A stretch of DNA of 64,000 nucleotides from Dolichospermum sp. LEGE 00240. GTDB lineage: Bacteria; Cyanobacteriota; Cyanobacteriia; Cyanobacteriales; Nostocaceae. A program made the position numbers and the translations under genes. The stretch is from positions 62,001 through 126,000 of the forward strand of contig NZ_JADEVZ010000003.1 in the NCBI RefSeq assembly GCF_015207875.1, in the 5' to 3' direction. Below are positions 35,490 through 44,137 of this stretch, piece after piece; position 1 is the first letter of the stretch; each line of letters begins with the position of its first letter. The notes under the pieces were generated by a model. The model was not told the origin of the DNA, ran no database searches, and was given only the letters and a program-made list of their open reading frames with translations.

Positions 35490-35867
35490 TTAGTATCCAA
35501 ATCCCAGATCATCAAGATCTTCCATCAAATTTGATGCTGTCCCATCATCGGCAAATTTACAGCCACCACAGCCACCACAGCCAACGCAAGGTCTACAACC
35601 ACCACAGCCACGACAGCCGCAGCCTCGACAACCACCACAGCCACCACAGCCACCGCAAGGTCTACAAGCAGCACAGCCACCACAGCCACCGCAATTAGCA
35701 AACCATCTTTGAGTCGTTTCAGAGTCGAATACTCCCGACATTGCCAATTTTTCTAAAGTTGCTATTTCCTCTTCAGACAACAGAAGTTTTTCTAATTTGT
35801 CGGCTTGATCTACCAAACGCATTTCTATTGTTGATTGGCTCAGTGTTTTTTCTGCCAGCATTGTCAT
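35490..35867 (-). CDS. TOMM precursor peptide with Cys-X-X repeat core
   Basis: The 125-residue peptide has an acidic/leucine-rich leader (residues 1-58, [16 protein letters not shown]) and a core from Cys59 to Cys103. The core holds 16 Cys, almost all spaced C-X-X-C, chiefly CGGC, with CRPC, CRGC and CVGC variants. An acidic tail (104-125, [12 protein letters not shown]) ends it. Cys-X-X arrays resemble the heterocycloanthracin/sonorensin family, whose Cys become thiazoles. A strong AAAGGAG lies 3 bases before the first ATG and 9 bases before the second (35861), so translation may start at MLAEKT. The next operon genes match TOMM enzymes. Confidence 0.85.
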   Translation of the reverse strand: MTMLAEKTLSQSTIEMRLVDQADKLEKLLLSEEEIATLEKLAMSGVFDSETTQRWFANCGGCGGCAACRPCGGCGGCGGCRGCGCRGCGGCRPCVGCGGCGGCKFADDGTASNLMEDLDDLGFGY

Positions 35868-36623
35868 TTACTCCTTTTAACTTGAATTCAATAAACATGA
35901 AGACTCATTTTTTGAATTTCACTAGTCCACAAAAGAGCAAAACCAATTTATGATCAGTTTGGACAACTATCAAATGGGATTTATATTCCGTAAAACCTTG
36001 TCTTTTATAAAAATTGCTCTTGTCAGAATTGCCAATTATGTCTTTATTTGCTTATCCAACTTCTACAAGAATATCTTTTTTTGGAAGATTTTCTTCTTTC
36101 TTGAGTAGTATTATTTTATCTCTTGATAGATTCAGGCTCAATTTATGAACTTGTGCTAATGGTACATTAAACTCTTGTAATTCAAAGTAATTTTATAGTT
36201 AAGGCGAAGTTAAAATAATGCTCATGACTGCTTTAAAAGAGCAGTTCTATTTCTTTATATTTACTCCTTTAGTAAGGTCGTGAGACAACATACAGTTAAT
36301 TTTTTCTGAAATATTCATCCTTAAGAAGTGGAGGACAAAAATTTTCAAAAGTAAGATATTAAAGTATATGGACAGCAGAATCAAAAAAAATACCAAAGGA
36401 TTGAAGTAATAAATTTAGTTATTACTAGGACTTACGCAAGTGTCACACTAAAAATTTGTTGTAGGGTGCGTCAGATCGCATAAATCCTGTAAATAAACAG
36501 ATTGTTGATATCTGACGCACCCTGCCAATGTACCAGTTGCGTAAGTCCTGATTACTTGAAAAATATCAAATTTTTGGAAATCAGGGAATTATCTAACAGA
36601 TTATAAAAAATTAGGGTTAATTA
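35868..36623. other. divergent control region of the TOMM cluster
   Basis: This 756-base AT-rich region lies between the precursor gene (leftward) and the ABC exporter (rightward). It must hold both promoters, but I see no clean consensus pair. A 125-bp MITE (36426-36550) sits in it, 73 bases before the exporter ATG. No other gene is apparent. Confidence 0.6.
36426..36550. mobile_element. MITE family 2, copy 1 (125 bp)
   Basis: Terminal repeats AGGACTTACGCAA and TTGCGTAAGTCCT face each other. The element is flanked by the direct repeat ATTAC (36421-36425 and 36551-36555), a 5-bp target-site duplication. Inside, GTAGGGTGCGTCAGAT and ATCTGACGCACCCT form a second inverted pair, so the transcript folds as nested hairpins. 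A second 125-bp copy lies at 54281-54405. Confidence 0.88.
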
Positions 36624-38435
36624 ATGAGTGATTTAAGAGTTTGGGCGGAAGATTATAGTAGAGTTTTATGGCGTTCCTTACCCTTGTTATGGACAGCAGC
36701 ACCTCAAGAAATGGTGTTTTTGATTGCTGTGACTTTATTGCAAGGTTTTCTTCCTGGGGTTAGTGTTTGGATTACTAAACTGGTAGTAGATACTGTGGCT
36801 ACGGCTTTAACAACTGGTAAAGTCTTAGATGATTCCATTCTATGGTATTTGGTAGCAGCATGGGTGGGAGCTTTGCTATTAGAAACCCTGCTTTATCCTT
36901 GGATATTTGCACTGCAAGGAAATCTCAATGATAAGTTAACGGCTCACATTAGTTTATTATTAATGCGAAAAGCTGATAGTTTTGCAGACTTGAGCCGTTT
37001 TGAAGATGCTGAATTTTATGATGAGTTACAACTTCTCCAACAACAAGTTAGCTATAAACCCTTAAATTTAGTCGAGAATTTAGTTGAGTTAAGTCGTTCT
37101 TTGATTACTTTAATCGTGGTAATTGGGCTATTAATTCCTCTGGCTTTTTGGATACCCATTGTAATTGCGATCGCCACTATACCCCAGATCGTAGTTTCTT
37201 CCCAATATGGTAGAGAGATTTGGATCACTTTATTTGAAAACAGTCCCCAAGCTCGAAAAATGCAGTATTACACGACAGTAATGCTCACTGATACCTATGC
37301 CAAAGAAATTAGGTTGTTTCAGCTAGGTGCATTTTTTATGCAGCTTTACGGACAAGCATTTCAATCCTTACATCAATCCATGCGGCATTTGCGAGGTAAA
37401 CAAGCATTTTGGTCATCTAGTTTAGCCATTCTCAGTACATTAGGAAACGGATTTTCTTTCTATTGGGTCGTGAAACAAGCTTTTAGAGGACTGTTAAGCC
37501 CAGGAAGTGTCCTTTTATTCGTACAATCATTAACTTACTTCCAGAATAATTTAGAAAGATTTGTCAGTCATTGGTTAGATTTATTCGAGAATATTATCTA
37601 TATGCAGCAGTTTTTCAACTTTCTCGACAGTCCTACCCCGATGACATTGAACATACCTGGAGTAAAAATCCCCACTCCAATTCGTACAGGTATTACTTTT
37701 GATCAAGTTGATTTTCACTACCCAGATGGTAGATTAGCACTCAAGGATATTTCCTTTACCCTTTACCCAGGACAAACAGTAGCCATAGTTGGAGAAAATG
37801 GCGCAGGTAAAACCACTTTAGTTAAGCTATTAACCAGGCTCTACGACCCCACCACGGGACGGATTATCGTTGATGGTATAGACCTGAGAGATTTGAATTT
37901 AGAACAGTGGCGACAGCAAATTGCGGGGGTTTTCCAAGACTTTGGACATTACTCCCTCACCGTTGGGGAAAATATCGCATTGGGAAACCTAGCCGCCTTA
38001 GAAAATCGAGAAATTCTCAGATATGCGGTAGAAAAAGCCGATATTGTCAAACTAGTGGATGATTTTCCCAGTGGAGAAGATACACAATTGGGTAAGCAGT
38101 TTGGTGGGACAGAACTTTCTGGAGGACAGTGGCAAAAATTAGCTCTAGCTCGTGCCTTTGTCCGCAAACAAGCCCAGCTACTCCTTTTAGATGAACCTAC
38201 CGCAGCACTAGACCCCCGCAGCGAGTGTGATTTTTACCTGCGCTTTGTGGAACTGGCGGAAGAAAAAACTACCATCCTCATTACCCACAGATTAGCCTCA
38301 GTGCGAATGGCTGACCGGATATTAGTCCTCAAAGATGGTCATTTAATTGAAGATGGTACTCACCAAGAACTTTTACAACTGGGAGGAGAATATACCGCGC
38401 TTTGGAATATGCAGGTAGAACAGTATGGGGTGTAA
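36624..38435 (+). CDS. ABC transporter, fused permease and ATPase, probable TOMM exporter
   Basis: The 603-residue protein has six membrane helices (about 20-310) and an ATPase domain with Walker A GENGAGKTT (about 391-399), signature LSGGQWQKLALARAF, Walker B LLLLDEPTAALD and switch THR. There is no C39 peptidase domain, so it would export or import without cutting a double-Gly leader. Its position, facing away from the precursor gene, makes it the likely exporter of the peptide. Drug or lipid export is the alternative. Confidence 0.83.
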   Translation: MSDLRVWAEDYSRVLWRSLPLLWTAAPQEMVFLIAVTLLQGFLPGVSVWITKLVVDTVATALTTGKVLDDSILWYLVAAWVGALLLETLLYPWIFALQGNLNDKLTAHISLLLMRKADSFADLSRFEDAEFYDELQLLQQQVSYKPLNLVENLVELSRSLITLIVVIGLLIPLAFWIPIVIAIATIPQIVVSSQYGREIWITLFENSPQARKMQYYTTVMLTDTYAKEIRLFQLGAFFMQLYGQAFQSLHQSMRHLRGKQAFWSSSLAILSTLGNGFSFYWVVKQAFRGLLSPGSVLLFVQSLTYFQNNLERFVSHWLDLFENIIYMQQFFNFLDSPTPMTLNIPGVKIPTPIRTGITFDQVDFHYPDGRLALKDISFTLYPGQTVAIVGENGAGKTTLVKLLTRLYDPTTGRIIVDGIDLRDLNLEQWRQQIAGVFQDFGHYSLTVGENIALGNLAALENREILRYAVEKADIVKLVDDFPSGEDTQLGKQFGGTELSGGQWQKLALARAFVRKQAQLLLLDEPTAALDPRSECDFYLRFVELAEEKTTILITHRLASVRMADRILVLKDGHLIEDGTHQELLQLGGEYTALWNMQVEQYGV

Positions 38436-38451
38436 TATCAATCACATCTGG

Positions 38452-38643
38452 GGCTGCACAGAATTATAAAATTCGGCGTTGGTGAATGAAGGTATGATTT
38501 TTTCAGGCTTCGCCCCGCTTCGCTAACACGCAGAGGCGCTCCAGGCGCGGAGAGTAGGAGTTTGAGAAATAGAAAAATTATCTGCGTTTATCTGCGTTTA
38601 TCTGCGTTCAATTATTTTTGAAATATTATTCTATGCAGCAGCC
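38452..38643. repeat. dispersed element family 3, copy 2
   Basis: It starts GGCTGCACAGAATTA and ends TATTCTATGCAGCAGCC, one base before the ATG of the adaptor gene. It contains TTTATCTGCGTTTATCTGCG like the copy at 20574. Its middle carries a GC-rich palindromic stretch (GCGCTCCAGGCGCGG). The terminal sequences are imperfect inverted repeats. Confidence 0.55.
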
Positions 38644-39966
38644 ATGAACATCAAAAATCCGATTCCTTGGCTCATTGGGCTGACCGCACTGAGTTTATCT
38701 GGAATTGCTATTGCTTATTTCAGCCATTGGTATCAACCCAGCAAAAAAGATATTACAGATTTAACAGTTCCTGTCACTATCAGCAACTTAAACATTAAAA
38801 TCAAAACTAATGGAGTTGTCCAACCAGTTCGCAAAATTAATATTGGCCCAAGAGAAGCCGGTCGAATTGCCAAACTCTATGTAGATGAAGGTAGTTCTGT
38901 CCAAAAGGGACAATTAGTTGCAGAAATGGAGCGTCAAGCCTTTCAAGCCCAGGTGAATCAGTATCGAGCGCTGTTATGGAAGGCAAAAGCCGATTTACAA
39001 GAAAAGCGTAGAGGTTATAGACCAGAAGAAATTGCGATCGCTCAAGCTGATGTACGTAAGTATACAGCCCAAGTGCGGGAAGCTCAATCTCGCTTGGTAT
39101 TAGCCTCTCAACGAGTTAAGCGTAGGCAATATCCTGTATCTCAAGGGGCAATATCTCGTGATGATTTAGATGCAGCTTTGAATGAAGAGAGAAGCTCTAA
39201 GGATAACTTAGAACAAGCTAAATTTAGTCTGATATCTGCTCAACAACAACTGAAAAAACTACTTTCCGGTTATCAAACTGAGGAAATTACCAAAGCCGGT
39301 GCTGAAGTAGCTCAAGCAACTGCCCAATTACAATTTTATGAAAATCAGTTAGAAAATACTTTCATTCGCGCCCCTTTTGCTGGCTTAATTACCCGGCGTT
39401 TTGCCCAGGCGGGGGACTTTGTAACTCCAAATACTTCTGTTTCTACTAATGAAGGGGGAACAAGTGCCTCCATTGCTGAATTATCCAGTGGTTTGGAAAT
39501 AGAAGCTAAAGTTCCCGAAGTAAATATGGCGCAAATTCAGAAAAATCAGCCTGTAGAAATTCGCCTTGATGCTTTTCCTGATCAAGTTTTTCAAGGGAAA
39601 GTTCGATTGATTGCCCCCAGAGGAGTTAAGGAAGAAAATGTCACCTTTATGCGAGTCAAGATTGCTTTGGCAACGGGTCAAGATCAACTCAAGGTAGGGC
39701 TAAATGTGAAGTTAACTTTTCGGGTGAATGACATTCGCAATGCTTTGGTAATTCCCTCTGCTGCTGTGGTTTCTGGTAAAGAGGGGCAAGTGGGTGTATT
39801 GTTACCAGACAAAGATAATCAAGCCAAATTTCATCCCATACAGGTAGGAATTACTTCTGGTGATAAAACGCAAATTTTGGGCGGACTTTCTGAGGGTGAA
39901 CGGGTTTTTATCCAACCACCAGCTAATCAATTAATTGATGGTGTTGATCGTGTTACTGGATCTTAG
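38644..39966 (+). CDS. HlyD/MacA-like periplasmic adaptor subunit
   Basis: The 440-residue protein has an N-terminal membrane anchor (about 11-30), a biotinyl-lipoyl-like hairpin (IGPREAGRIAKLYVDEGSSV), a long coiled coil (about 100-240) and beta-barrel and membrane-proximal domains (FIRAPFAGLITRRFAQAGDF near 240). It matches RND/ABC-type membrane fusion proteins that link an inner-membrane pump to an outer-membrane channel. It is 208 bases after the ABC exporter and 110 bases before a MacB-like permease, so an ABC-MFP-permease export set is likely. Confidence 0.86.
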   Translation: MNIKNPIPWLIGLTALSLSGIAIAYFSHWYQPSKKDITDLTVPVTISNLNIKIKTNGVVQPVRKINIGPREAGRIAKLYVDEGSSVQKGQLVAEMERQAFQAQVNQYRALLWKAKADLQEKRRGYRPEEIAIAQADVRKYTAQVREAQSRLVLASQRVKRRQYPVSQGAISRDDLDAALNEERSSKDNLEQAKFSLISAQQQLKKLLSGYQTEEITKAGAEVAQATAQLQFYENQLENTFIRAPFAGLITRRFAQAGDFVTPNTSVSTNEGGTSASIAELSSGLEIEAKVPEVNMAQIQKNQPVEIRLDAFPDQVFQGKVRLIAPRGVKEENVTFMRVKIALATGQDQLKVGLNVKLTFRVNDIRNALVIPSAAVVSGKEGQVGVLLPDKDNQAKFHPIQVGITSGDKTQILGGLSEGERVFIQPPANQLIDGVDRVTGS

Positions 39967-40076
39967 CCTACTCTCTTTTTACTGGAAGAATATTGATTAA
40001 ATGAACCACGAAGGAGCGAAGAACACGAAGAAAGAAGAAAGAAGGAAGTAAATTAAAGAAGTAAATTTCTATTTTT

Positions 40077-41282
40077 ATGAATTTTCTAGAAAGTGTGAAT
40101 ATGGCTTTTGCAACTATTTCTGCTAATAAACTCCGTAGCGGACTAACAATGCTGGGAATAATTATTGGCAATGCTTCAGTTATTAGTATGATTGGGATTG
40201 GACAGGGCGCACAAAATCTTGTATTGGGAAAACTTGAGGCGTTTGGAGCAAATCAACTGACGGTATATAGTAATTTTGAAGATGAAGAAGGCATGAAATT
40301 TCCTGATGCTCAATTGGTGTTATCAGACGCAGAAGCAATTAAAGCTCAAGTTCCTAGTGTTAGTCAAGTTGCGCCTGTAGATGAGCAAAAAATGCCAATT
40401 AGTTTTAATAATAAATTAACATCCACAACTGTTAAAGGAACTACGTCTGATTTGCTTGCTGTGCAGAATCTTGTGCTTGTCACTGGCAGAATGTTTAACC
40501 AAACACAACAGCAAGAACAGGCTCAAGTCACTGTTTTGGGTGCGGAAACTAGCCGCAAGTTGTTCGGTGATGAAAATCCTGTGGGACAAGAAGTTCTCAT
40601 TAATAATATCTCGTTTCAAGTGATTGGTTTGTTACAATCAAAGGGTGCTTATGCTGGGGAGAATTTGGATCAAACTGCAATTGTTCCACTGACAACATTT
40701 GCGAATAGATTAGTTGGACGCAGATCAATATCTGATATTCCTATTAGTTATATTTTAGTGACTGCAAAGGATAAAGATAGTGTTCGCGCCGCAGGTTTTC
40801 AAATTACTAATATTCTGGCTCGACTTCATGGTAAAAAAGATGTGGCTGTTTTTGCTAATAAAAAGTTTCAAGAATTAGTAATACAGGTAACTGGTATTTT
40901 ATCTTTATTATTAGCTTTAATTGCTGCCATTTCTTTGTTAGTAGGGGGAATTGGCATTATGAATATTATGTTAGTTTCTGTGACTGAACGTACTCAAGAA
41001 ATTGGTTTACGCAAGGCAGTTGGGGCAACTCGGAATGATATTTTAGCGCAGTTTTTAATTGAGGCAATTATTCTCTCTCTTTCTGGCTGTTTGTTGGGGA
41101 TAATTTTGGGAGTTGGGGGAACTATCCCCTTGGCATTTTTCACCCCTTTAACTCCTCAATTTCCTCTATATGCGATCGCTGTGGCTGTGACAATATCTGG
41201 TAGCATAGGCTTAGTTTTCGGTGTCTTCCCCGCCCGACAAGCTGCTATGTTAGACCCCATTGTCGCCCTCAGAAGTGGCTGA
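40077..41282 (+). CDS. MacB/DevC-like ABC permease
   Basis: The 401-residue protein has an N-terminal membrane helix, a large periplasmic MacB_PCD domain (about 50-260) and three C-terminal FtsX helices (about 275-395, with GGIGIMNIMLVSVTERTQEI and LRKAVGAT). It lacks an ATPase domain, unlike MacB itself, so it would need a separate ATPase; the preceding adaptor fits MacA or heterocyst DevB. No DevA-type ATPase follows. It may secrete the peptide, give self-protection, or be an unrelated exporter. Confidence 0.84.
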   Translation: MNFLESVNMAFATISANKLRSGLTMLGIIIGNASVISMIGIGQGAQNLVLGKLEAFGANQLTVYSNFEDEEGMKFPDAQLVLSDAEAIKAQVPSVSQVAPVDEQKMPISFNNKLTSTTVKGTTSDLLAVQNLVLVTGRMFNQTQQQEQAQVTVLGAETSRKLFGDENPVGQEVLINNISFQVIGLLQSKGAYAGENLDQTAIVPLTTFANRLVGRRSISDIPISYILVTAKDKDSVRAAGFQITNILARLHGKKDVAVFANKKFQELVIQVTGILSLLLALIAAISLLVGGIGIMNIMLVSVTERTQEIGLRKAVGATRNDILAQFLIEAIILSLSGCLLGIILGVGGTIPLAFFTPLTPQFPLYAIAVAVTISGSIGLVFGVFPARQAAMLDPIVALRSG

Positions 41283-41289
41283 TTCTAAA

Positions 41290-41470
41290 TCAATCTCTCC
41301 AATTATCTAATTGCAAAGGATAGCCTAATGATTGAATTTTTTGATAGTGTTTAGTATTTCCTGTTACTAGAATTAAATTATTTTCTATAGCAATTGCAGC
41401 AATTAATACATCTGCTAATCCTATGGTTTGTCCAGTTTTTTCTAAATCAGCGTAAATTGGTTCTATGTTT
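41290..41470 (-). pseudogene. VapC toxin C-terminal relic
   Basis: On the minus strand the frame reads PIYADLEKTGQTIGLADVLI, then LVTGNTKHYQKIQSLGYPLQ, ending in a TGA at 41290-41292. That is the C-terminal half of a VapC PIN-domain RNase, with the GLAD and VTGNTKH motifs. The N-terminal half with the first catalytic Asp is missing; reading back, the frame closes within the upstream antitoxin gene. A deletion joined the antitoxin end to the toxin end. Confidence 0.75.
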
Positions 41471-41671
41471 TAACATATCTTCAATCATTTGATCAACTAA
41501 TTCTGCATCATCTGACCATTTGCCAATAAATGAATCGTTGAGAATTTCTGGTTGAGTCAATTGCTCAATCATTGCTTTAATTAAATCGGAGATTTGACAA
41601 TGATTAGTCTGGGTTAGTTGTTGTATTTTGTCATAAGTTTCTTGATCTAGTTCTATTTCTATTTTTTTCAT
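41447..41671 (-). CDS. VapB-like antitoxin of a broken VapBC pair
   Basis: The 74-residue protein (KKIEIELDQETYDKIQQLTQ at the start, ending IEDMLKHRTNLR) is a ribbon-helix-helix-like antitoxin. Its stop codon lies inside the start of the VapC C-terminal relic, so its toxin is lost. It may be an orphan antitoxin. It is co-oriented with the relic and terminates a small decayed toxin-antitoxin unit just after the TOMM exporters. Confidence 0.7.
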   Translation of the reverse strand: MKKIEIELDQETYDKIQQLTQTNHCQISDLIKAMIEQLTQPEILNDSFIGKWSDDAELVDQMIEDMLKHRTNLR

Positions 41672-41920
41672 AATTACTTATTCATTGAAGTATAGATTTT
41701 TTTATTATAGCGTCGTTGAGAAATATTTTTCTACTATCAAAATATCTTTTTACGGTAGCGGTACGGGAGGGTTAATGAGGTGGAATCTTGGAGGGTAGGG
41801 GTTTACAATGACCATAAACCCAAACTCTGCCATTTGTACCTCATAACATCGGGAAGTGCTGTAAAATCACTGTTTTCATCCTGTTCATCCTTGAATCCGG
41901 GACATCCTGAGACAGCCAAC

Positions 41921-42658
41921 TTATCTCAACTCTTGCTGTAATTCTGCCCGATAATCAGCTTGACAATGATATTGGGATAATTCTTTCCAGTTGAGTACGG
42001 CTTCTAATAAGTCCTGATAACCCAGGGTGTTGGGGTGCAGTCCGTCGCTGGTGATGCGATCGCTTCTCCATTCTTGACTCCGCTGCATCCATTGATCAAA
42101 AATATCTAAATAGGGAATTTGTCTTTGTTCACAAGCTTGTCGTGTTGCTTCTTTGTAGCGGTATTGGTCGGCATGATTATAGAATAAACAATCAAGGAAG
42201 GGCATTTTGCTTTCCTCTACGGGAACCATCCCCACAAACAGCACAGGACAGAGTTTTTGAGCTTGATCCAGCAATGTGGCGATTTCTGATTCAAACTGAC
42301 CAAAATCTGTGTAATTTCTGCCGTTAGGACTTCTTAACCGAGGTGTATCGTTAACACCCACAGACAAAATAATCAAGTCAGGAACACGATTGCGGATTTC
42401 TCCCCGGTGACGAAATTCTGCTTCTAATCTTTGGTAAACTTGCCGTGTGCGATCGCCCCTTACCCCCAAATTATAAAGCACATGACCCACACTATCCGGT
42501 AACATCCACCACCGTCGCAGTTGTTCCACCCAACCACCTTTCTCTGGATCACCGTATCCATATACTAAGCTATCTCCCAAGGCGACAATCTTTAAAGGTT
42601 GACAAAGTTTTGGCGCTACAGATATTTGCATTAAGGTAGAAGTCGGAAAACTTGGCAT
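41921..42658 (-). CDS. SGNH/GDSL-type esterase
   Basis: The 245-residue protein has block I GDSLVYGYG with nucleophile Ser near residue 30, block III-like VGVNDTPRL, and the Asp-x-x-His block DGLHPNTLGY near 208. It belongs to the TesA-like SGNH hydrolases that hydrolyse esters or acyl-thioesters. No signal peptide is seen. A second ATG lies at codon 10. It is a single gene. Confidence 0.83.
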   Translation of the reverse strand: MPSFPTSTLMQISVAPKLCQPLKIVALGDSLVYGYGDPEKGGWVEQLRRWWMLPDSVGHVLYNLGVRGDRTRQVYQRLEAEFRHRGEIRNRVPDLIILSVGVNDTPRLRSPNGRNYTDFGQFESEIATLLDQAQKLCPVLFVGMVPVEESKMPFLDCLFYNHADQYRYKEATRQACEQRQIPYLDIFDQWMQRSQEWRSDRITSDGLHPNTLGYQDLLEAVLNWKELSQYHCQADYRAELQQELR

Positions 42659-42719
42659 TTCAAAAAGTAATGTAATGGATATTTGCAGAAGATTCTATAT
42701 ATTTTTACACTATTACAGG

Positions 42720-42930
42720 AGTCAGGAGTCAGGATGAAGAAGAAGGAGTCAGGAGTTCAGGAGTCAGGATGAAGAAGAAGGAGTCAGGAGTCAGGATGAA
42801 GAAAAAAGGAAGAAGGAAGAAGAAGAATAGTTTTCACCAATGACCAATCACAACGGACAACGGACAACGGACAACTGACAACTGACAACTGACAACTGAC
42901 AACTGACAACTGACAACTGACAACTGACCA
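42720..42930. repeat. short tandem repeats downstream of pheA
   Basis: The tract contains GAGTCAGGAGTCAGGATGAAG units (42719-42800) and, from about 42851, heptamers ACGGACA and then ACTGACA up to 42928. It ends at the stop region of pheA. Confidence 0.85.
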
Positions 42931-42931
42931 A

Positions 42932-43795
42932 TTATAAACTAATTGGTAACACACTATAACTACCAAAAATTTTCAAAATTTCTGTATAATTTTGCAACTC
43001 TTCCAAAGCAGATTTCATGATTTGTGCATTTACATCTGCTTCAATATCCAAATAGAATAAGTATTCCCCTAAAGAACGTTTTGTTGGACGCGATTCAATC
43101 CGACTAAGATTAATACCTAAACTAGCAAATACTGACAATACTTTCATTAATGCGCCTGGTACATTAGCTGGTACGCTGAATGCTAAAGATGTATGAGTAC
43201 AATCAAGGGGATGATTCTCCTCCGTGCTTACTACCCAAAACCGAGTACAGTTTTCTGGATAATCATTAATTCCTCTGGCCAGAATAGGTAAATTATACAA
43301 TTGTGCCGCCCGACTGGAAGATATAGCTGCTGTCGTGACCTCCGCTTCTAATCCTTGTAGTGCTTCAGTGGTTGAATTTCTAGGAATTAAATTAACATTT
43401 GGCAAAAACTGTGATAGCCATTCTTGACATTGTGCTAACGCTTGAGGATGAGAATAGACAGTTTTAATATTATCTAAACTTGTGGCATAGGAAATTAATG
43501 TATGTTGAATTGGTAAAACTAAAGCTAATTGAATTTTTAAATTTCCTAATTGCCATAAGCTATCCATTGTCATGTTGACACTACCCTCAATAGAATTTTC
43601 CACCGGAACAACAGCTATGGCTGCTTGATTATCAGCGATCGCTTGTAGGGACTGAGCAATGGTAGAATATGGACATAATTCAAAGTTTTTCTGAGAATTA
43701 ATGTCCGAATGGGCTTTTAACCAGTTGAGATAAAAAAAAGCCGCTTGTTCGGCATAAGTCCCCGGTGGACCTAAATGGGCGATTTTCTGATTCAT
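42932..43795 (-). CDS. pheA: prephenate dehydratase
   Basis: The enzyme converts prephenate to phenylpyruvate for phenylalanine synthesis. The 287-residue protein has the catalytic domain (HLGPPGTYAEQAAF at the start, VVPVENSIEGSV near 82, NCTRFWVV near 182) and a C-terminal ACT domain with the Phe-binding ESRPTKRSLGEYLFYLDIE. It lacks a chorismate mutase domain. A single gene; its 3' end abuts a heptamer repeat. Confidence 0.93.
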   Translation of the reverse strand: MNQKIAHLGPPGTYAEQAAFFYLNWLKAHSDINSQKNFELCPYSTIAQSLQAIADNQAAIAVVPVENSIEGSVNMTMDSLWQLGNLKIQLALVLPIQHTLISYATSLDNIKTVYSHPQALAQCQEWLSQFLPNVNLIPRNSTTEALQGLEAEVTTAAISSSRAAQLYNLPILARGINDYPENCTRFWVVSTEENHPLDCTHTSLAFSVPANVPGALMKVLSVFASLGINLSRIESRPTKRSLGEYLFYLDIEADVNAQIMKSALEELQNYTEILKIFGSYSVLPISL

Positions 43796-44131
43796 GCTAT
43801 TAAATTTGGCGAATTTGATGAATAATGAATTAAGGTTTGGATTTTTGGCAGTTCAAGCTGTTGAATGGGGGTTGCTGATAGGGTGGCGATCGCCATATAA
43901 ACCAAAAACCTAGATATATGAAGAGTTTCCGGGTTAAAAAACGGGAATTAGCCGCCAGGAATGAAGGTTCAAACCGTCCATTTACCTATCACTTTCTTAG
44001 ATTTGAGACTATTCCTACTTTAAACTTCTTCTTCCTCCTGACTCCTGACTCCTAGCCTTCACGAAAAGACTTTTTTAGCAAACCCTAAATATTGTTAAAA
44101 AATATTACAATAAAAAAACAAATGGTTTAAT
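43796..44131. other. intergenic region
   Basis: There is no gene. Short repeat text (CTCCTGACTCCTGACTCCT) occurs near 44034-44054 and one HIP1-like site near 43887. It lies between the divergent pheA and DUF1997 genes and should hold both promoters. Confidence 0.4.
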
Positions 44132-44137
44132 TTGCTC

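Noticed and set aside
35490-35867. Metallothionein as the identity of the Cys-rich peptide
   Set aside because: Metallothioneins also have C-X-X-C pairs, but the long leader and the adjacent ThiF-like, YcaO and SagB genes make a TOMM precursor much likelier.
36426-36550. Rho-independent terminator or riboswitch upstream of the exporter
   Set aside because: The long nested hairpin and flanking ATTAC repeats show a MITE, and an identical-length copy exists at 54281.
36624-38435. Bacteriocin-type peptidase-containing ABC exporter
   Set aside because: There is no N-terminal C39 peptidase domain and no double-Gly cleavage motif in the precursor leader.
42784-42966. 60-residue minus-strand frame with repeated SVVSCQL
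   Set aside because: It is a translation of the ACTGACA heptamer tract.
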